Shown piece by piece: positions 1 to 7,524 of a DNA stretch of 64,000 nt; the first letter of the stretch is position 1; each line of letters begins with the position of its first letter. The notes beneath the pieces were generated by a model. It worked only from the letters and a program-made list of their open reading frames with translations. It was not told where the DNA came from and searched no databases. The stretch spans positions 372,001 through 436,000 of the forward strand of contig NZ_BMNE01000001.1 of assembly GCF_014646295.1 (NCBI RefSeq), given 5' to 3'. The position numbers and the translations under genes were made by a program. This DNA is from Nocardia rhizosphaerihabitans (lineage in GTDB: Bacteria > Actinomycetota > Actinomycetes > Mycobacteriales > Mycobacteriaceae).

Positions 1-905
1 TGGTCGCCGACCGCGTCGGCGAGCACCGGCAGCGCCCGGATCGCGGCGGGGGTGCCGTCGAGGTTGTTGCCGCCGTGGTTGGACACCGAGATGCCCGCCA
101 CGCCCGCGTCGACCGCGCGCAGCGCGTCGTCGACCCGCATCACGCCCTTGAGCAGCACCGGACCGTCCCACTGCTCGCAGATCCAGGCGACGTCGTCCCA
201 ATCCGGCGCCGGTGTCTGCATCCATTCGCCGTAGGCGCCGAAGAAGCCGGGGGCAGCGCCGCCACCGACCGCCATGTTGGGTGCGGTGAGGTCGGGGATG
301 GAGCCCGAGCGCAGGTAGGTGGCCAGCCAGCGCGGGCGGGCCAGGGTCTGCGGCGCGAACTTCATCATGGTGCGCAGGTTCAGCGATTCCGGGATGACCG
401 GGCTGCCCCAGTCCCGGCCGTGCGAGAACGACCAGTCCAGGGTGAGGATGAGCCCGACCGCGCCCGCCGCCTTCGCCCTGGCCATCCGCTCGAGGATCTG
501 ATCCTTGTTGCCACACCAGTACAGCTGGAACAGCGTGGACGGGTTGGCCGCGATGACCTCTTCGATCGGCTTGCTCGCGAACGAGCTCAGGCCCATCGCG
601 ATGCCGCGCGCGGCAGCCGCCCTGGCGACGGCGACCTCACCGTCGGGGTGCACCGCCTGCACGCCCGTCGGCGAGATCATCACCGGCATCGACAGCTGCT
701 GGCCGAGCACGGTGGTCGACTGGTCGCGCTCGCCGATCGGGCCCGCGCAGTGCGGGGCGAAGCCGAGTTCGGTGAAGGCGGTCTGGTTGTCCTCGATGGT
801 CTGGCCGCGCTCGGAGCCCGCGATCAGCGCCCCGTACACCGATTTCGGCAGGCGCTTGCGGGCGCGGCGCTGCGCCTCGGCGACGGTCTCGAACCAGGGG
901 TTCAT
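1..905 (-). CDS. mftD: MftD, pre-mycofactocin synthase (FMN-dependent), C-terminal part off the left edge
   Basis: This is an FMN-dependent alpha-hydroxyacid-oxidase-fold enzyme. In mycofactocin synthesis MftD oxidatively deaminates the intermediate AHDP to pre-mycofactocin. About 301 codons are visible, starting MNPWFETVAEAQRRARKRLP; the family is near 390 residues, so the C-terminus is missing. Recognisable pieces are the N-terminal SVYGALIAGSERGQT stretch, the barrel core with WSFSHGRDWG, and SNHGGNNLDGTPA, whose HGG histidine belongs to the FMN/substrate site. The ATG overlaps the mftE stop (ATGA), so the two are translationally coupled. The family call is firm. The rest of the pathway (mftA, mftB, mftC, mftF) is not in view and may lie further left. 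Confidence 0.92.
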   Translation of the reverse strand, partial: MNPWFETVAEAQRRARKRLPKSVYGALIAGSERGQTIEDNQTAFTELGFAPHCAGPIGERDQSTTVLGQQLSMPVMISPTGVQAVHPDGEVAVARAAAARGIAMGLSSFASKPIEEVIAANPSTLFQLYWCGNKDQILERMARAKAAGAVGLILTLDWSFSHGRDWGSPVIPESLNLRTMMKFAPQTLARPRWLATYLRSGSIPDLTAPNMAVGGGAAPGFFGAYGEWMQTPAPDWDDVAWICEQWDGPVLLKGVMRVDDALRAVDAGVAGISVSNHGGNNLDGTPAAIRALPVLADAVGD

Positions 906-1636
906 CGAAGTGGTCCTTCCTCACGATCCTGTGGCCACCATCGGCCCAGGTCTTCCAGTAGTGCGGTGGTGGCCGCGCGCAACAGCGCGGCGCCTTCGTC
1001 GGCGCTCGACCCGGTGGGGTCGCCGAGAATTCCGTTGGGGCTCACGGCCCGGACGCCGCCCGCGCGCAGCAGCGGCAGCAGGTCGATCAGCGGGCGCCGG
1101 TCCCCCGGTTCGGCCAGCTCGGCGCGCACGTGCTCCGGCGACAGCGCGAGCTGGATCGAGGTTTCGGTGCGGCCCGCGTGCGGGTCGCCGCCGTAGCCGG
1201 GCGAGAACAGCCGCACATCGCGTGACTCCGACCGCAGCAGCGCCACCGCGCGGCGCAGCGCCTCGACATTGCCGCCGTGTCCGTTGACCAGCACGATCCG
1301 CGAGAAGGTGTCGGTGGCCGACCGGCACAGCTCGACGACAAGCAGTTCCAGCGCGGCCTGCCCGATCGACAGGGTGCCCGCGAACCCGGCGTGCTCACCG
1401 CTGGCGCCGTAGGGCACAGCGGGCGCGACCACGACATCGGCCCGCTCGGCGGCGACCCGGGCGCACACGGCGGCGGCGATATCGGTGTCGGTGGACAGGG
1501 GCAGGTGGGGGCCGTGCTGCTCGGTGGCGCCGAGCGGGATGACCAGGATCACTCCCGCGGCGGCACATGTGCCCGCCTCGGGCCATGTGAGGTGGGCCAC
1601 GAACATGGTTCCGACATTAACGACAGTCACTGACAT
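902..1636 (-). CDS. mftE: MftE, mycofactocin-system creatininase-family peptidase
   Basis: This metal-dependent creatininase-fold enzyme is known to release AHDP from the MftC-modified MftA precursor peptide. The metal-binding region IPLGATEQHGPHLPLSTDT is visible near the N-terminus, VNGHGGNVEALRR in the middle and a conserved GRTETS segment later, all typical of the family. Transcription runs mftE then mftD with a 4-base overlap, which places the peptidase before the deaminase that uses its product. The start is uncertain. ATG at 1636 gives 244 residues, close to the family length. ATG at 1606, preceded by TTAATG, could serve a leaderless transcript of 234 residues, and TTG at 1642 is also open. 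Confidence 0.88.
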   Translation of the reverse strand: MSVTVVNVGTMFVAHLTWPEAGTCAAAGVILVIPLGATEQHGPHLPLSTDTDIAAAVCARVAAERADVVVAPAVPYGASGEHAGFAGTLSIGQAALELLVVELCRSATDTFSRIVLVNGHGGNVEALRRAVALLRSESRDVRLFSPGYGGDPHAGRTETSIQLALSPEHVRAELAEPGDRRPLIDLLPLLRAGGVRAVSPNGILGDPTGSSADEGAALLRAATTALLEDLGRWWPQDREEGPLR

Positions 1637-1670
1637 AATCAAGAGCGCGCCGAGTCCCTAGTCTGTATCC

Positions 1671-2270
1671 ATGTCAGCCCCGACACCGCGCGCTCATCGC
1701 GGTCGCCCACCGCGCACCACGCGCCGTGAACTCGAAGTCATCGCGATGAAGTTGTTCGCCGAGCACGGGTTCGACGACATCACCGTCGAACGCATCGCGG
1801 CCGAGGCCGGTGTCAGCGAACGCACCTTCTTCCGGTACTTCCCCAGCAAGGCCGAGGTGCTCTGGCACCAGTTCGACAACGAGGTCGCCGACCTGCGCGC
1901 CGCCTTCGCCGCGGTACCCGACGACGAGCCGATGATGGCCGCGGTGCGCCGAATCGTGGTGGCGGCCAACAGATATCGCGCCGAAGACATCCCCGAGCTG
2001 CGCACCAGGATGCGCCTGGTCTCCGGCGTCCCCGCGCTCTCGGCCGGCGCGGGCGCGCACTACGACGCCTGGGAACGCGCGGTCGGCGAGTTCGCCGCCC
2101 GCCGGCTCGGCACCACCGCGGGCGACCTGGTCCCCCTTGCCGTCGGGCGCACCACGTTGGCCGCGGCGCGGGCCGCCTTCGACGCCTGGCTCGAGCGCGG
2201 TGACGCCGATCTGACGGTCTATCTCGACCGCGCGCTGCGTGCCCTGGAACGCGGGTTCGCCCCGGAGTAG
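1671..2270 (+). CDS. mftR: MftR, TetR-family regulator of the mycofactocin locus
   Basis: This 199-residue TetR repressor carries an N-terminal helix-turn-helix (about residues 17-64, with ITVERIAAEAGVSERTFFRY) and a variable ligand-binding C-terminal domain ending ALERGF. The typical MftR arrangement TTRRELEVIAMKLFAEHGF is present. In mycobacteria MftR represses the mft genes and responds to long-chain acyl-CoA; that is family knowledge. The gene is divergent from mftE, with only about 34 bases between the start codons, so both promoters and operators must overlap. TAGTCT lies shortly before the ATG, so a leaderless transcript is possible. Confidence 0.82.
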   Translation: MSAPTPRAHRGRPPRTTRRELEVIAMKLFAEHGFDDITVERIAAEAGVSERTFFRYFPSKAEVLWHQFDNEVADLRAAFAAVPDDEPMMAAVRRIVVAANRYRAEDIPELRTRMRLVSGVPALSAGAGAHYDAWERAVGEFAARRLGTTAGDLVPLAVGRTTLAAARAAFDAWLERGDADLTVYLDRALRALERGFAPE

Positions 2271-2293
2271 CCCGCGCGCGGCGAAAACCCGCA

Positions 2294-2321
2294 GGTTTGG
2301 GCGGCATCAGGGTTGGGGTAT
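2294..2321 (+). promoter_or_regulatory. SigB/SigF-type promoter ahead of the stressosome operon
   Basis: GGTTT at 2294-2298 is followed after 17 bases by GGGTAT at 2316-2321. This matches the actinobacterial general-stress sigma consensus GGTTT-N15-17-GGGTA. It sits about 66 bases ahead of the rsbR ATG, and no sigma-A style hexamers are evident. If real, the stressosome operon is under the sigma factor it controls. Confidence 0.55.
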
Positions 2322-2387
2322 GAGTAGGCTCGGGTCAACGCGCGCTGTGCGCACCGAGAATGTCCGTCGAAAGGGGCAGGAGTTTCC

Positions 2388-3293
2388 ATGTCCGAGGTGT
2401 CCATGAGTCTTTCGGCGGATTCGCTGCCGGCGCGCCCGGTAGACAACTTGCTGCCGCAACTGGTCGAGCACCTCCGGCAGAACCGCACCGGACTGCGCGA
2501 GGAGTGGGCGCGGCGCATCACCGAGGCGGAACTCCTGACCGCGATGACCCCGGAGGAGATCTTCTCCGAGGCCACCTCGATGTACGACAACTACGTCGAG
2601 GTGCTGGTCACCGGTAGCGTCGAGGCCCTGCAGGCCTATGCGCGCGACCTGTCCGAGCGCATCATTCCGCGAGGCGTCGAGACCGACGAGGTCCTCGGTA
2701 TCGTCCTGCTCCTGCGCGACGTCCTCGCCCGCTCACTGTTCGAGAAGTACCAGGCCGACTTCGACCTGCTCAACCAGGTCCTCGACGCCTACGAACCCGC
2801 GGCCAACCGCATCGCGAGCACCGTGGCCATCTCGTTCGTGCAGGAGCGCGAGCGCGTCATCCGCCAGCAGCAGGAAGCCATTCGCGAGCTGTCGACGCCG
2901 GTGCTGCAGGTGCGCGAGCAACTGCTCATCCTGCCGATCATCGGTGTGCTCGACTCGCAGCGCGCCCGCCAGCTCACCGAGCAGCTGCTGCGCGCCATCC
3001 GCGCCAATCGCGCCAAGGTCGTCGTCATCGACATCACCGGTGTGCCCGCGATCGACTCGGTGGTGGCCAACCACCTCGTGCAGACCGTCGACGCGTCGGG
3101 CCTGATGGGCGCCAACGTCATCATCACCGGCCTGTCCTCGGAGATCGCACTCACGCTGGTCACCATCGGCCTGGATCTGTCCAAGATGAACGCGGTCGGC
3201 GACCTGCAGGGCGGTATCGAAGAGGCCGAGCGGCTGCTCGGCTACGAGGTCTCCCGTGGCACCGAGCGTCTGAGCGAGCGAGACGGGCGCTGA
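2388..3293 (+). CDS. rsbR: RsbR-like stressosome scaffold protein with C-terminal STAS domain
   Basis: This 301-residue protein has an N-terminal helical sensor domain (about 18-155, non-haem globin-like as in the RsbR family), a linker helix (about 150-172) and a C-terminal STAS domain (about 173-285). T170 in RELSTP and S224 in AIDSVVANHL correspond to the two sites that RsbT phosphorylates in Bacillus RsbRA (T171 and T205). RsbR and RsbS build the stressosome core, which holds RsbT until stress. The ATG follows GGAG at a good distance and is the first gene of a five-gene operon. No transmembrane segment is present, so sensing would be cytoplasmic. Confidence 0.9.
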   Translation: MSEVSMSLSADSLPARPVDNLLPQLVEHLRQNRTGLREEWARRITEAELLTAMTPEEIFSEATSMYDNYVEVLVTGSVEALQAYARDLSERIIPRGVETDEVLGIVLLLRDVLARSLFEKYQADFDLLNQVLDAYEPAANRIASTVAISFVQERERVIRQQQEAIRELSTPVLQVREQLLILPIIGVLDSQRARQLTEQLLRAIRANRAKVVVIDITGVPAIDSVVANHLVQTVDASGLMGANVIITGLSSEIALTLVTIGLDLSKMNAVGDLQGGIEEAERLLGYEVSRGTERLSERDGR

Positions 3294-3303
3294 ACAGGCC
3301 ACC

Positions 3304-3684
3304 ATGCCGGTACCCATTCTCAAACAGGGCACGTTCCTGATCGCTTCCGTGCAGTCGGCCTTGACCGACGCCGATACCGAGCGACTCCAGGACGACCTGA
3401 TGAAGCAGGTCAGCTACTACCGGGCGACCGGCATCGTCGTCGACGTCACCGCGATCGACGTCATGGACTCCTTCGCCGCGCGCTCGCTGCGCACCATCGC
3501 GCACATGACCCAGCTGCGCGGCGCGGAGACCGTCATCGTCGGTCTACAGCCCGAGGTCGCCTTCGCGATGGTGCAGCTCGGCCTGACCTTCGAGGACATG
3601 CACACCGCGCTGGATCTGGAAGAAGGCCTCGCCTGGCTGAACCGGCACCCGCGTCGACGAGACGGCCGTGACAGTGGCCGCTGA
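3304..3684 (+). CDS. rsbS: RsbS, single-domain STAS stressosome protein
   Basis: This 126-residue protein is essentially one STAS domain (MPVPILKQGTFLIASVQSAL onward). S56 in DVMDSFAAR corresponds to the RsbT phosphorylation site of Bacillus RsbS (S59). It forms the stressosome core with RsbR and binds RsbT when unphosphorylated. The gene starts 10 bases after rsbR, and its 3' end overlaps rsbT by 17 bases. The basic tail NRHPRRRDGRDSGR lies in the overlap region and may be dictated by it. Confidence 0.92.
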   Translation: MPVPILKQGTFLIASVQSALTDADTERLQDDLMKQVSYYRATGIVVDVTAIDVMDSFAARSLRTIAHMTQLRGAETVIVGLQPEVAFAMVQLGLTFEDMHTALDLEEGLAWLNRHPRRRDGRDSGR

Positions 3685-4087
3685 GCAGGTGGCGATCGCG
3701 GTCAAGGTGTCCGGTGACATCGTCATCGCCCGGCAGGCCGGACACGAACTGGCAGCAACACTCGGCTTCACTCTCACCGACCGCACCATGATCTCCACCG
3801 CCATCTCCGAAATCGCCCGCAACATCACCAGTTACGCGGGCAGCGGGGAGATTCGCTTGCTCGTCGACCTGCGCGAGGGCAGACGCGCGCTCGTCGTCCA
3901 GGCCGAGGACCAGGGTCCCGGCATCAGAGACATCCCTCGTGCACTGGAGGACGGTTACTCCACCGGCCGTGGCCTCGGTCTCGGCCTGCCCGGCGCACGC
4001 AGGCTGATGGACCGGCTCACCATCGATTCCGCCCCGGGTCGCGGGACGTTGATCGAGATGTGGAAGTGGGTACCCGACGGTGCATGA
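3668..4087 (+). CDS. rsbT: RsbT, stressosome serine/threonine kinase
   Basis: This 139-residue GHKL-type kinase of the anti-sigma kinase family has an N-box ISEIARNITSYAG (about 40-52) and a G1 box AEDQGPGI (about 78-85). A G2 region GRGLGLGLPGARRLMD is also present. RsbT phosphorylates RsbR and RsbS under stress, then leaves the stressosome to activate the RsbU phosphatase. It starts with GTG inside the end of rsbS, and its stop overlaps the GTG of the next gene, so expression is coupled on both sides. Confidence 0.92.
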   Translation: MTVAAEQVAIAVKVSGDIVIARQAGHELAATLGFTLTDRTMISTAISEIARNITSYAGSGEIRLLVDLREGRRALVVQAEDQGPGIRDIPRALEDGYSTGRGLGLGLPGARRLMDRLTIDSAPGRGTLIEMWKWVPDGA

Positions 4088-4703
4088 AGACGGGATTATC
4101 GGCCGCACGGAGTGGTCGACGGCCGGTCGGGCACTGCCCGGCCAGGAAGTCTCCGGTGATCGTGCCGTCGTCCTCGACACCGGCGACGGCGGCGCGCTCT
4201 TCGGCGTGCTCGACGGGCTCGGGCACGGCGCGGCGGCGGCCGACGCGGCCGACCGCGCGATGGTCATCCTGTCCGACAACCGCGGCGAACCGCTGGATGT
4301 GCTGATGGTGCTGTGTCATCGCGCGATGGTCGAAACCCGCGGCGCCGCGGTCTCGTTGGCGCTGATGGGTCCTGGCGAGACGTTGCAGTGGCTCGGTGTC
4401 GGCAATGTCGAGTCGCGGCTGCTGACGCTTGGCCCGGCAGGTCCGGAACTCCGGGCGACGATGCTGCTCACCGGCGGTATCGTCGGCTACCGGTTGCCCT
4501 CGCATCTGCAACCGCAGACGCTGCCGATCCGCCCCGGCGACCTGTTGCTGATGGCGACCGACGGGATCGTCTCGGTCGGCCCCGAGTCGATCGACCTGGC
4601 CCGCCCCGCCACCGCGATCGCGGGCGATCTACTCGCCCGCGACGCCAAGGACACCGACGACGCACTCGTGCTCGCGGCCCGCTTCCGCGGAGCCTGCCCG
4701 TGA
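4080..4703 (+). CDS. rsbX: RsbX-like PP2C/SpoIIE-type phosphatase
   Basis: This 207-residue PP2C-like (SpoIIE family) phosphatase shows SGDRAVVLDTGDGGALFGVLDG, with the metal-binding GDG/DG aspartates, then DGLGHGAAAADAA and LLMATDGIVSVGPES. RsbX dephosphorylates RsbR and RsbS to reset the stressosome; the position directly after rsbT and the short single-domain build both fit that role. The start is GTG at 4080, overlapping the rsbT stop. The call rests on domain type and gene order. Confidence 0.82.
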   Translation: MHEDGIIGRTEWSTAGRALPGQEVSGDRAVVLDTGDGGALFGVLDGLGHGAAAADAADRAMVILSDNRGEPLDVLMVLCHRAMVETRGAAVSLALMGPGETLQWLGVGNVESRLLTLGPAGPELRATMLLTGGIVGYRLPSHLQPQTLPIRPGDLLLMATDGIVSVGPESIDLARPATAIAGDLLARDAKDTDDALVLAARFRGACP

Positions 4704-4713
4704 AAGGTTGCCG

Positions 4714-7053
4714 ATGACCGCTGGCCTGGCCGCATTTCTGGACGACTACTCGGCTGCCTTGCGCCGCCACGTCGCCGCGCCCGGCCAGGCGGGCCTGACC
4801 GACGGCTACGACCTCGGCAGACGTGCCCTCGTCGAGGGCATCAGTTTGCTCGACCTCACCGAGCACCATTTCCGGGCGGTCGCGGAGTACACCGGCACCG
4901 AGGGGGATCCACGCAGCGCCGAGGTGGCGCTGGAGTTCCTGCTGCAGACGATGGCCGCGCTCGACATCGCCACCCGCGGCTATCTCGACGGCACCCGCCG
5001 CTACGAGCAGCAGCGCTCGCGGGCCGAGGATCTGGCGGGCCGCGACGCGTTCCGCACCGCGCTGGTGGAGTCGCTGCAGGACGGGTTCTTCGTCGCCGAT
5101 TCACAGGGCACCATCGTCGAGGTGAACTCGGCGTTCGGGGTGCTCACCGGGTACGGCGCCGACGACGTGCCGTACCGGCTGCCCCATCCGTGGGCGCTGT
5201 CGGACAAGCCGGGCTATCCCCAGATCGGTACGGAGGCATCGCGTTTCGTGATGCCGGTGCGTCACCGTGACGGCCGGGAGCGCTGGCTGGCGGTCAGCGC
5301 CAGCTCGCTGGTGAGGCAGGAGAACAACGAGCAGATCTTCGTCGGCACCGTGCGCGACGTCACCGCCGAACACGATGCGCAGGCCCGCGATCAGGCGGCC
5401 TCACGACTGGCCACCGCGGTGGGCGCGGCGACGAGCATGGTGGAGGTGCTCGCGGTCGGGCTCGACGAGTTGCGCCGGACGATGGGCGCGCAGACCGCGC
5501 TCGTCGCGGTGTGGCCGAGCCGGACCGGGCAGCCGGACGTGTATTCCTGCGGCGAGCCGCCGTTCCCCGACCCTCCTGCCACCGAAAGCATCGAGGGCGC
5601 ACCGCGATTCGTCGCCGCTCCGGTCTCGGACCCCACACGCCGGGTCGTCCTCGACGACGAGGTGCGGACGCTGCTCGATCGCTCGCGCAGGCAGCCTGCG
5701 CGCGGCCTCTCGGCCATCACCGGCGAGGAAGGCGGCGTCGACGCCGTGATCGCGCCGCTCGGCGAGACCGGCGATGCCGCGCTGTGGGTGCGTTTCGGTG
5801 CGCCGCGCGCGATCAGCGCGGCCGACTGGGCGCTGTATTCACTGCTGGTCGGACATCTCAGTGTCGCGCTGCAGCGTGCCCGCAACTTCGATCAGGCCCG
5901 CGCGACCTCGCTCACCCTGCAGCGTGCGATGCTCGGCCCGATCGAGCTGCCGCCGCGCTTCTCGGTGCACTACGAGCCCGCGTTGCCGCCGCTCGAGATC
6001 GGCGGCGACTGGTACGACGTGGTGCCGTTGCGGGACGGCACCATCGGTGTCGTGGTCGGCGACTGCGTCGGCCGTGGCCTGTCGGCCGCGGTGGTGATGG
6101 GCCAATTGCGGACGGCGGCACGGGCTCTGCTGCTCCGCGGCGCCGGTCCCGCACAGCTGCTGGCCGAGCTCGACGCCGTCGCCGCCCGGATCCCCGGCGC
6201 CATGTGCACCACCGTGTGCGCGGCCGTGCTCGATCCGGAGCGCGGCATGGTCCGCTACTCCAACGCCGGGCATATGCCCCCCGTCCTCGCGCCGCCCGGC
6301 GGACCGGGCCGGGTCCTCGAAGGCGGACGTGCTGTGCCACTGGCCACCTTCGACACCCCGCGCAGGCCGGAGGCCACCACGGCGCTGCCGCCGGGCGCGA
6401 CCCTGGTGCTGTTCACCGACGGGCTCGTCGAGCAGCGTGGGTACGACATCGAAGAGGGCTTCGTCAAGATCGCCGGCGTGCTCAGCGAGACCGGCGGCGC
6501 ACTCCCCCGCGATGTCGCCGACGCCGTCCTGTCCCGGCTGTGTCCGCCCGCGGGCTACGACGACGACGTCGCGATGGTCGTCTACCGGCAGCCGCCAGAG
6601 CCGCTGCACCTCGACATCCCCGCTGCCGCATCGGAATTGACCGGCCTGCGGCGCAACCTCTACCGCTGGTTCGCGACCGCCGCCGTCCCGCACGACCTGT
6701 CCGCCGATCTGGTCGCCGCCGCCAACGAGGCGTGTAGTAACAGTGTCGAGCACGCCTACCGCGATACCGAGCCCGGGCGCGTCACGCTCACCGCGACGTG
6801 CGAAGGCGACCGCGTGGTCATCGAGATCAGCGACTTCGGCCGCTGGATTCCCACACCGACCGATCCCGGTTATCGCGGCCGCGGCGTGGAGATGATGCGG
6901 GTACTGACCGAGGATCTGGAATTCAGTCACGACGAGAACGGCACCCGGGTCCGCATGTGGGTGACCCTGCCGTCGATCACATTTCCGACAGCAAATCCCC
7001 TGCGTGGGTCCACGCGCGCACCCGAACAGTCACCCAACAATACATTCCGATAA
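4714..7053 (+). CDS. RsbU-like multidomain phosphatase: RsbU N-domain, PAS, GAF-like, SpoIIE phosphatase, RsbW-like kinase domain
   Basis: This is a 779-residue cytoplasmic signalling protein. An N-terminal helical domain (about 1-85) resembles the RsbT-docking domain of RsbU. It is followed by a PAS domain (about 115-225, VESLQDGFFVADSQGTIVEV), a GAF-like segment (about 230-395) and a SpoIIE/PP2C phosphatase domain (about 410-625, EIGGDWYDVVPL, VVGDCVGRG, LFTDGLVE). A C-terminal GHKL anti-sigma kinase domain (about 630-755) carries the N-box NEACSNSVEHAY. The ATG at 4714 is preferred because AAAGG lies 6 bases ahead; a TTG at 4708 is also open. Phosphatase and kinase in one chain could set the phosphorylation state of an anti-sigma-factor antagonist. 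The partner sigma factor is not in the window. Confidence 0.85.
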   Translation: MTAGLAAFLDDYSAALRRHVAAPGQAGLTDGYDLGRRALVEGISLLDLTEHHFRAVAEYTGTEGDPRSAEVALEFLLQTMAALDIATRGYLDGTRRYEQQRSRAEDLAGRDAFRTALVESLQDGFFVADSQGTIVEVNSAFGVLTGYGADDVPYRLPHPWALSDKPGYPQIGTEASRFVMPVRHRDGRERWLAVSASSLVRQENNEQIFVGTVRDVTAEHDAQARDQAASRLATAVGAATSMVEVLAVGLDELRRTMGAQTALVAVWPSRTGQPDVYSCGEPPFPDPPATESIEGAPRFVAAPVSDPTRRVVLDDEVRTLLDRSRRQPARGLSAITGEEGGVDAVIAPLGETGDAALWVRFGAPRAISAADWALYSLLVGHLSVALQRARNFDQARATSLTLQRAMLGPIELPPRFSVHYEPALPPLEIGGDWYDVVPLRDGTIGVVVGDCVGRGLSAAVVMGQLRTAARALLLRGAGPAQLLAELDAVAARIPGAMCTTVCAAVLDPERGMVRYSNAGHMPPVLAPPGGPGRVLEGGRAVPLATFDTPRRPEATTALPPGATLVLFTDGLVEQRGYDIEEGFVKIAGVLSETGGALPRDVADAVLSRLCPPAGYDDDVAMVVYRQPPEPLHLDIPAAASELTGLRRNLYRWFATAAVPHDLSADLVAAANEACSNSVEHAYRDTEPGRVTLTATCEGDRVVIEISDFGRWIPTPTDPGYRGRGVEMMRVLTEDLEFSHDENGTRVRMWVTLPSITFPTANPLRGSTRAPEQSPNNTFR

Positions 7054-7198
7054 CAGCCGGGAACCCGCCGCGGCGACGAGGACAGCCGGTCACATCGACA
7101 TTCCGTGACCGGGTCCAAATCGGCGTCCATCGCAAATAAGCGCCCTGACCAGGCCATTCAGTAGAAATACAAGATTCCGTTAGCAGTACTCACGATCC

Positions 7199-7228
7199 TT
7201 GAACGCGTGAAACCACGTTTGCTACGGT
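7199..7228 (+). promoter_or_regulatory. Putative promoter of the small peptide gene
   Basis: TTGAAC at 7199-7204 and TACGGT at 7223-7228 are separated by 18 bases in the noticeably AT-richer 343-base gap between the rsbU-like gene and the peptide gene at 7397. If used, the transcript has an untranslated leader of about 160 bases. I see no gene in 7054-7396 that I can support. Confidence 0.4.
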
Positions 7229-7396
7229 GTGAACGCGATTCCACACCATCCCGGTGTGACCCAGAAAATTCCAGCGATCTCCCCGCAATCTGAATTGCAG
7301 AGTTTCGCCAGTCTCTACAGCTTCGAAGAAGTCGACATTCGCACGTCGATTTCGTGCACGCCTGCGGGACGATCATCCGACCGAAAGGAGAGATTC

Positions 7397-7471
7397 ATGT
7401 TTTCTGCTTTTCTCGGTGACCTCCTCGATGTAATCGTGACGTTGGTCGAAACGCTGTCGGCCGCCGCGTAG
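7397..7471 (+). CDS. 24-residue strongly amphipathic acidic peptide
   Basis: The short frame starts MFSAFLGDLLDVIVTLVETL and ends SAAA. A near-perfect ribosome binding site, GAAAGGAG, lies 6 bases before the ATG. Polar residues fall at positions 3, 7, 8, 11, 15, 18 and 19, with bulky hydrophobics (F2, F5, L6, L9, L10, V12, I13, V14, L16, V17, L20) between them. That is a clean amphipathic helix with net charge about -3 and no lysine or arginine. It is immediately followed by a GC hairpin. The composition recalls small membrane-active or secreted helical peptides (phenol-soluble-modulin-like) or small mycolata pore peptides, but no homology is claimed. The same frame is open back to 7229 (80 residues); the strong ribosome binding site argues for the short form. 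Confidence 0.55.
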   Translation: MFSAFLGDLLDVIVTLVETLSAAA

Positions 7472-7485
7472 TAGCGCAGCACTGA

Positions 7486-7516
7486 CCCCCGGGAGGGCCA
7501 AGCGCCGTCCCGGGGG
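7486..7516. terminator. GC-rich hairpin, bidirectional terminator candidate
   Basis: CCCCCGGGA (7486-7494) pairs perfectly with TCCCGGGGG (7508-7516) around a 13-base loop. It lies 15 bases after the peptide stop and 9 bases before the end of the convergent monooxygenase gene, so it could end both transcripts. There is no U-tract, as is common in actinobacteria. Confidence 0.6.
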
Positions 7517-7524
7517 CAGCTGTC

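Noticed and set aside
7229..7471. 80-residue version of the amphipathic peptide starting at an upstream GTG
   Set aside because: It overlaps the predicted promoter and has no ribosome binding site, while the ATG at 7397 has an excellent one. It is kept as an alternative in the peptide entry.
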